Assembly: GCA_937980205.1 (NCBI GenBank)
Contig: CALJKW010000076.1
Span: 1-64,000 of the forward strand
Direction of reading: 5' to 3'
Source: an uncultured Myxococcales bacterium
GTDB taxonomy: Bacteria > Myxococcota > Myxococcia > Myxococcales > Myxococcaceae
DNA length: 64,000 nucleotides
Shown here: in pieces, positions 62,734 through 64,000 of the stretch
How positions within the stretch are numbered: the first letter of the stretch is position 1
Layout of the letters: the number at the start of each line of letters is the position of its first letter
Notes under the pieces: model-generated
Told to the model about the DNA's origin: nothing
Seen by the model: only the letters and a program-made list of their open reading frames with translations
Database searches by the model: none
Program-made: the position numbers and the translations under genes

Positions 62734-62782
62734 CCCGTGGCGAACTGCCTCAGTGGATCCCGCAAGCTCGCAGAGGCGGGGC

Positions 62783-63382
62783 ATGGCACGACGCCTGCTC
62801 TATCTGTCGCGCATGGACGATCAGGCCAAGGCGAACGAACAACCTGCGCTCACCGACAAGAACGAGCTGCGCGCCCGCGCGCGGCAGGAGGTGAGCCAGG
62901 GCGCGGTGACTCGGAGCTACGGAGCGGACCCGGAAGTGGTGTGCGAGATGCTCAACGAGGCGCTCGCGACCGAGCTCTTGTGCTCGCTTCGGTACAAGAG
63001 GCACTACTTCATGGCGACGGGGCTGGCCTCCGAGGCGGTGAAGGCGGAGTTCCTCGAGCACGCGAAGCAGGAGACCGAGCACGCCGACCGCCTCGCTGAA
63101 CGCATCGTCCAGCTCGGCGGCGAGCCGGACTTCAACCCCGCCAACATCGCGGGGCGCTCGCATGCCGAGTACGTCGAGGGCAGCTCCCTTCGCGAGATGA
63201 TCTACGAGGATCTCGTCGCCGAGCGCGTCGCGATTCAGTCGTACACCGAGATGCTCGACTTCCTGCACGAGAAGGACCCCGTCACGTACGACCTCGTGCG
63301 CGGGATTCTCGCGACCGAGCAGGAGCATGCCGAGGACATGGTGTCGCTGCTGCAGGGGCTGCCTGCTGCCGATGGGCACTGA
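62783..63382 (+). CDS. Ferritin-like diiron protein (bacterioferritin type)
   Basis: The ATG at 62783 has a ribosome site (AGAGG, six bases before); ATG 62813 and GTG 62753 are alternatives. The product of about 199 residues is a four-helix bundle with the diiron ligands in order: Glu in EALATELLCSLRY, Glu-x2-His in FLEHAKQETEHADRL, Glu in DLVAERVAIQSY and Glu-x2-His in TEQEHAEDM. The haem-binding Met of bacterioferritin at the usual site is not obvious. The role is iron storage or oxidative protection. It is convergent with miaE. Confidence 0.85.
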   Translation: MARRLLYLSRMDDQAKANEQPALTDKNELRARARQEVSQGAVTRSYGADPEVVCEMLNEALATELLCSLRYKRHYFMATGLASEAVKAEFLEHAKQETEHADRLAERIVQLGGEPDFNPANIAGRSHAEYVEGSSLREMIYEDLVAERVAIQSYTEMLDFLHEKDPVTYDLVRGILATEQEHAEDMVSLLQGLPAADGH

Positions 63383-63500
63383 GGGGCTTCGAGAGCAGCC
63401 GGGTACGGCGCACGTCGGCGTTTGACGTGAACGTGGAGGGCTCGACGGGCCCGGGTTCGAGGACGTTCTGGGGTACGTGATCGGGTACTGGGACGCCGCT

Positions 63501-64000
63501 TCAATGGATGGCCGCGCGCAGCGGCAGCTTGGCGAGCAGCTCCGCTTCTGCTTCCAGCAGCGCGTCGAGCCGCGCGTCGACTGCCGCTTCTTCTTCCACG
63601 TTCTTCGCCAGCCGCACGAACAGCTTCTGGTGTCCGTCTTCGCTGCGGGCCAGCTCTGCGTACAGCCGGCGCAGCTGGGGATTCGGAAGCGCGTCTGCCA
63701 GCAGCTGAAGACGTTCGTGGCTTCGCGACTCGATGATCCCCGCCACCAGCAGGCGGTCGAGGCGGCGCTCTCTCGACCCGTTGCGCATCAGCTCCTGCAG
63801 CCCCTTGGCGTACGGATCTCCGGCGTCGCGCCCCAGCGTCAGCCCTCGCTCTTCCATCAGCGCCAGCACCTTCGCGAGGTGCGCCGACTCTTCCCGCGCC
63901 AGCCTCGCCATCTGCGCCGGCAGGCCGGGGACGTCCGGGTACACCTGCAAGAGCGACAGCGCGTTCGCCGCCGCTTTCTTCTCGCAGTGCGCGTGGTCGA
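63501..64000 (-). CDS. miaE: tRNA-(2-methylthio-N6-isopentenyladenosine-37) hydroxylase, 5' end beyond window
   Basis: The visible C-terminal 165 residues or so continue past the right edge. The enzyme hydroxylates the isopentenyl group of ms2i6A37 in tRNA using a ferritin-like diiron centre. Ligand segments are DHAHCEKKAA, REESAHLAKVL, GIIESRSHERL and SEDGHQKLFV, all in the family order. Oxygen-dependent activity fits an aerobic organism. Confidence 0.88.
   Translation of the reverse strand, partial: DHAHCEKKAAANALSLLQVYPDVPGLPAQMARLAREESAHLAKVLALMEERGLTLGRDAGDPYAKGLQELMRNGSRERRLDRLLVAGIIESRSHERLQLLADALPNPQLRRLYAELARSEDGHQKLFVRLAKNVEEEAAVDARLDALLEAEAELLAKLPLRAAIH

Noticed and set aside
63383..63500. 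Possible tRNA in the gap between the ferritin gene and miaE (contains GGTTCGAGG)
   Set aside because: No acceptor, D or anticodon stems can be paired around the T-loop-like bases.

Overview
The window reads as chromosomal DNA of a myxobacterium (Myxococcota, formerly Deltaproteobacteria). The base composition is very GC-rich with GC-ending codons. The content is typical of the group: several Ser/Thr kinases and kinase-like proteins, an FHA-GAF sigma54 activator, a cytoplasmic-receptor chemosensory cluster, a MopE-type metal-binding repeat protein ending in a MYXO-CTERM-like tail, an AgmX/PglI-like protein and many lipoproteins with Gly/Ser-rich linkers. No rRNA, tRNA, CRISPR array, prophage or transposase gene is visible. 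Genes are packed tightly, and stop/start overlaps of the NTGA type are very frequent. No gap without a gene exceeds about 300 bases.

Layout. 1-3209: end of nuoE, a PilZ-receiver protein, a Ser/Thr kinase homologue whose catalytic Asp is Asn, and a small lipoprotein. 3490-9852: a signalling operon of two Cys-rich lipoproteins, a sigma54 activator, a PEGA-tailed membrane kinase and two TPR-type envelope proteins. 9856-11700: a helicase-associated-domain protein and an ABC-F ATPase. 11760-25039: a 13-kb co-directional operon, the most interesting part. It encodes lipoproteins, two related secreted proteins with a CxxC motif, a MotA homologue, a MotB homologue, a membrane-anchored protein with a FliG-C-like cytoplasmic end, a large lipoprotein, a predicted outer-membrane barrel, a helical secreted protein and a TonB/AgmX-like protein. 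No flagellar genes are nearby. I interpret it as a trans-envelope, ion-driven machine related to a flagellar stator plus rotor; this is inference from homology and order.

25026-36555: an exported coiled-coil protein, a serine hydrolase/TPR protein and an SGNH-hydrolase lipoprotein on the minus strand, then on the plus strand a secreted barrel-type protein and a MopE-like repeat protein that reads without a stop into a von Willebrand A lipoprotein. 36556-44506: a T2SS/pilus ATPase N-domain-like protein, a cytosolic Ser/Thr kinase, kdsC, a degenerate transmembrane pseudokinase, a STAS-like protein with a histidine kinase, and unknown membrane and lipoproteins. 44572-50644: a lipoprotein, kdsA, a methyltransferase, pyrG, pyrophosphatase and kdsB. 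With kdsC, most of the CMP-KDO pathway for lipopolysaccharide is in this window. 50689-51744: a coiled-coil protein. 51848-61237: a complete chemosensory operon, read from the right: cheY-type regulator, cheA, cheW, cytoplasmic MCP, HEAT-repeat protein, cheR, cheB. 61363-64000: a receiver-PAS-histidine kinase, a ferritin-like protein and partial miaE.

A recurrent palindromic element, with ends close to TTCACCCTGAGCGG and CCGCTCAGGGTGAAC, occurs five times. Four copies lie at the extreme 5' end of a gene for an exported protein, always entered in the same reading frame. The fifth makes up most of a 30-codon ORF that bridges two genes. This resembles the protein-coding palindromic elements of Rickettsia, but here it is tied to signal-peptide regions.
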